A program made the position numbers and the translations under genes. From Tamarix chinensis (Eukaryota; Streptophyta; Magnoliopsida; Caryophyllales; Tamaricaceae): a DNA stretch of 64,000 bases. The DNA is taken from positions 32,523,090 to 32,587,089 of the forward strand of contig CM060180.1 in assembly GCA_030549775.1 (NCBI GenBank), in the 5' to 3' direction. The notes beneath the pieces were generated by a model. That model did not search any database. It saw nothing but the letters and a program-made list of their open reading frames with translations, and was not told the DNA's origin. Position 1 is the first letter of the stretch. Every line of letters starts with the position of its first letter. This document shows positions 61,936-64,000 of the stretch, piece after piece.

Positions 61936-63211
61936 CAGTGTTTGAAAAAGCGCGCCTAAGGCGCAAGGAGATAGGGGCTTTTTTGGTGCTAGGCGAGGCG
62001 ATGTGAGCATACAATTAAATATCGGTCCCGATACGCAATATTGGCTGATATTTATCGGATTTTGGATCGGCCAATACGCAAAATTGGCGATACGCGACGG
62101 ATTTAGAATTTCACATATTTATCGGCGATATATCGGTTATCGACCGATATTGGCCGATATTCTACCGATATTTACCGATATTTGCCGATATTTACTGGTA
62201 TTTACTAATATTTATTGTGAAAAAACATAAAAAATCACGCTGCGACAACTGCGGCATATAAAATATCGTTCGCGACGCTCCGATACCGTGACACCGCGAC
62301 CGCGACCGCAACCGCAATCGGGACCGCAATTTTATTGCTTGGATGTGAGTGAGGCTCATGTAAGGCAGCTGAGGCGCGCCACAGGTGCAGATGCTTTTGA
62401 GCAAAATATCCTTTCAGCAGAAAAAATCACACAGGGAGCCAAGGACTTAGGGGAGAGGAGTAGACATTTTTTGGAGAAAGGGAAGCCTATTTATAGTTTT
62501 GACTGGGGAGAGCAATAGTTGTTTTGGAAATATCAAGCAGGGACTGAGGGGAGAGGAGTAGACATGCACATGCATTTCAACATAAAAAAAAAAAAAAAAA
62601 ATCATACAGAGAGTTAGGGACTTAGGAGAGAGGAGTAGACATGCACATGCTTTTCAGCAGGAAAAAAAAAATTTCATACAGGGAGCCAGGGACTTAGGGG
62701 AAAGGAGTAGACATTTTTTGGAAAAGGGTAAGCTTATTATAGTTTTGATTGGGGAGAGCAATAGTAGTTTTGGAAAAGATGCACATTCTGCAATCAACGA
62801 GGCTGCAAGCCTAAAAGCAGAGTTAGGGTCATCAGGTAAATATAAAAAAGAAAGTAAAATTCATTTTTTAAACACATAGGTAGTATTAAACTCATATAAA
62901 AAAGAAAAAAGGAAACAGAGTCAAAGATAAAGAGACAGACCGTAGAGAGCTAAGAACCAGAGATAGCAAGACGAAGTGGTCCACAGTCCACACTATTTGC
63001 TAGAATTGGTAGTAAACTCATAGGTTGTTATTTTTCTAAGTATTTTCTTGTTATGGTATATTTTTTTCTGAAAACTTAGTTGTTTTTTTTTTTTAGCTTT
63101 GAGTAATTTTGGCGCCTCACATCGCCTAGGCACACGCCTTTGCCTTGCGACTAACGCCTAGGCTCCAGGACTCCTATCGCATAGGTGCACCTTAGGCCTT
63201 TTCAGACACTG
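61936..63211. mobile_element. Non-autonomous hAT-type element, 1.28 kb
   Basis: The left end CAGTGTTTGAAAA pairs with the reverse complement of the right end, CAGTGTCTGAAAA. Pairing continues imperfectly through CCTAAGG and the GCGCC/TAGGCG-rich subterminal regions. AAACCAAC (61928-61935) and AAGCCAAC (63212-63219) form an 8 bp duplication with one mismatch, the hAT size. There is no transposase. Inside are a CCGATATTT word array (62010-62220) and direct repeats (62411-62770). It lies upstream of the first visible VAMP exon, so in an intron if exon 1 is further right. Confidence 0.82.
62411..62770. repeat. Direct repeats within the hAT-type element
   Basis: The words CAGGGAGCCAAGGACTTAGG, GAGAGGAGTAGACA and TGGGGAGAGCAATAGT recur in four partial copies near 62435, 62535, 62610 and 62680. 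The first and last copies are the longest and share about 100 bases. This points to internal duplication before or after insertion. Confidence 0.8.
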
Positions 63212-63219
63212 AAGCCAAC

Positions 63220-64000
63220 ATAACAACATGTTTGTAAATCTACGTATAGCTTTAGCTCTATCACCACTTTAATTAATACAGAATATACGGCCCCCAAGGT
63301 GTTGTCTGGTGACAACTGAAACAAAATCAGCACCGGAATTTCTATACTTGGCCAGAATAAATCAAACATCAGCTGAAATATAACAGCCAGCTCTTTCATT
63401 TCAATGTCACACGTAACTTCAATCATCTGTGATGTTGAGTATTGATAAACATTCTCCTCTAAAGTTCAGCAACATGCTTTACGTAGAAGACTAGAAATAT
63501 ATTTAAGGTGACAGAGGAACGAAGTTTTTATGAAAAACAATCGTAAGAGATCTCTCTTTTACCGCATGGTTATATGCAGATCCTACCCCAACAATACTAA
63601 CAAGTGACAAGCTAAAATCATCGACAATGTTTCTTTGAATACAAAAATTAATGCATACAAGAGATATACATAAAAAAACGGTCATGAATAAGTATTTCCT
63701 TCAACCCAATCATTGCTATAAACCATGGTGACGAAAATTACTTTTCAAAAAAAAACCCTCGTTATGCGGAATTGTGTCAACCTGGTTGCACTACTGCTGG
63801 TAACCCATGGTCGCTTTGGATGCGGAAACTGGAAAGAGTCAGACCAAAGACAATTTCCAAGTACGGATCCGATATGTAATGAAGGAAAATAAATTTTCGA
63901 CAGAACGGAAAAGGAATAAATAAGCACAAATCTCAGCTTTTAGAAAGGGAAGCGGAAAAAAAAAAGCACGTCAAAATTAGAGGGAAATCTGAACAAATAG
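63220..64000. other. Upstream part of the VAMP gene, no exon found
   Basis: I searched the minus strand for a longin-domain start (MAI-ALVARG type) or an SYSQDRYIFH-like segment and found neither. The stretch 64000-63780 is CT-richer on the minus strand and could hold a 5' UTR exon ending CAACCAG/GTTGAC at about 63780, but this is speculative. Minus-strand ORFs at 63202-63927 have no recognisable similarity. Confidence 0.25.

Noticed and set aside
62010..62220. CCGATATTT word array that could look like a CRISPR or operator array
   Set aside because: Units are short, uneven and within a hAT-type plant element; there are no spacers and the context is eukaryotic.

Overview
The window looks like plant nuclear DNA, very probably from a flowering plant. 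It is AT-rich, its two genes are split by long introns, and the DNA between them is layered transposable elements of typical plant families: very long solo LTRs, a Helitron, hAT, MULE, CACTA, L1-type LINE, a tRNA-type SINE and Stowaway-like MITEs. I could not place the species from sequence alone. I saw no rRNA, tRNA, CRISPR, plasmid or organelle features.

Two genes flank the repeats, both on the minus strand and both partial. At the left (1134-4656, perhaps starting near 6378) is a gene whose last visible exons encode the first half of a SPOC domain; it continues off the left edge. At the right (58404-61775) is an R-SNARE of the VAMP71 family, closest to VAMP713. Three exons are visible: the end of the longin domain, the SNARE motif and the C-terminal membrane anchor. 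Its N-terminal exon was not found and probably lies beyond the right edge. One intron carries a perfect 3 x 120 bp tandem repeat, and DNA upstream of the first visible exon carries a 1.28 kb hAT-type insertion.

Between the genes (about 7.3-56.4 kb) the order is: a Helitron (7267-9187); a foldback element (arms near 9.3-9.6 and 18.7-19.0 kb) split by solo LTR A (9670-18659), itself split by solo LTR B (12447-16807); LTR G (21554-24607); a CACTA transposase relic (25.1-26.4 kb); LTR I on the minus strand (27549 to about 37815), interrupted by an Ac-like hAT (29164-34317) with a dead transposase; then LTR E (38472-52858), interrupted by LTR C (39525-47051, which holds an inverted LTR D carrying an 809 bp MULE) and by minus-strand LTR F (47447-50669). 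A LINE relic follows, with a SINE inserted exactly at the start of its ORF2 (55.07-56.38 kb).

The most interesting signal is in the LTRs. They start TGTAACACCCC or a variant, end in a variant of GGGGTGTTACA, and are 3-4.6 kb long, yet no gag or pol sequence was recognised anywhere, so at least the ones with clear target duplications are solo LTRs. Six of them (A, B, C, D, E, G) share an array of the motif CCACCGG-n-ATAATAGTGG in a fixed layout: two groups of three in A, C and D, two plus four in E and G, one group of four in B. In five of the six the groups sit around a module reading roughly TAATTACTTATAGTGGAACA. This organised array is not part of the usual LTR anatomy I know of.
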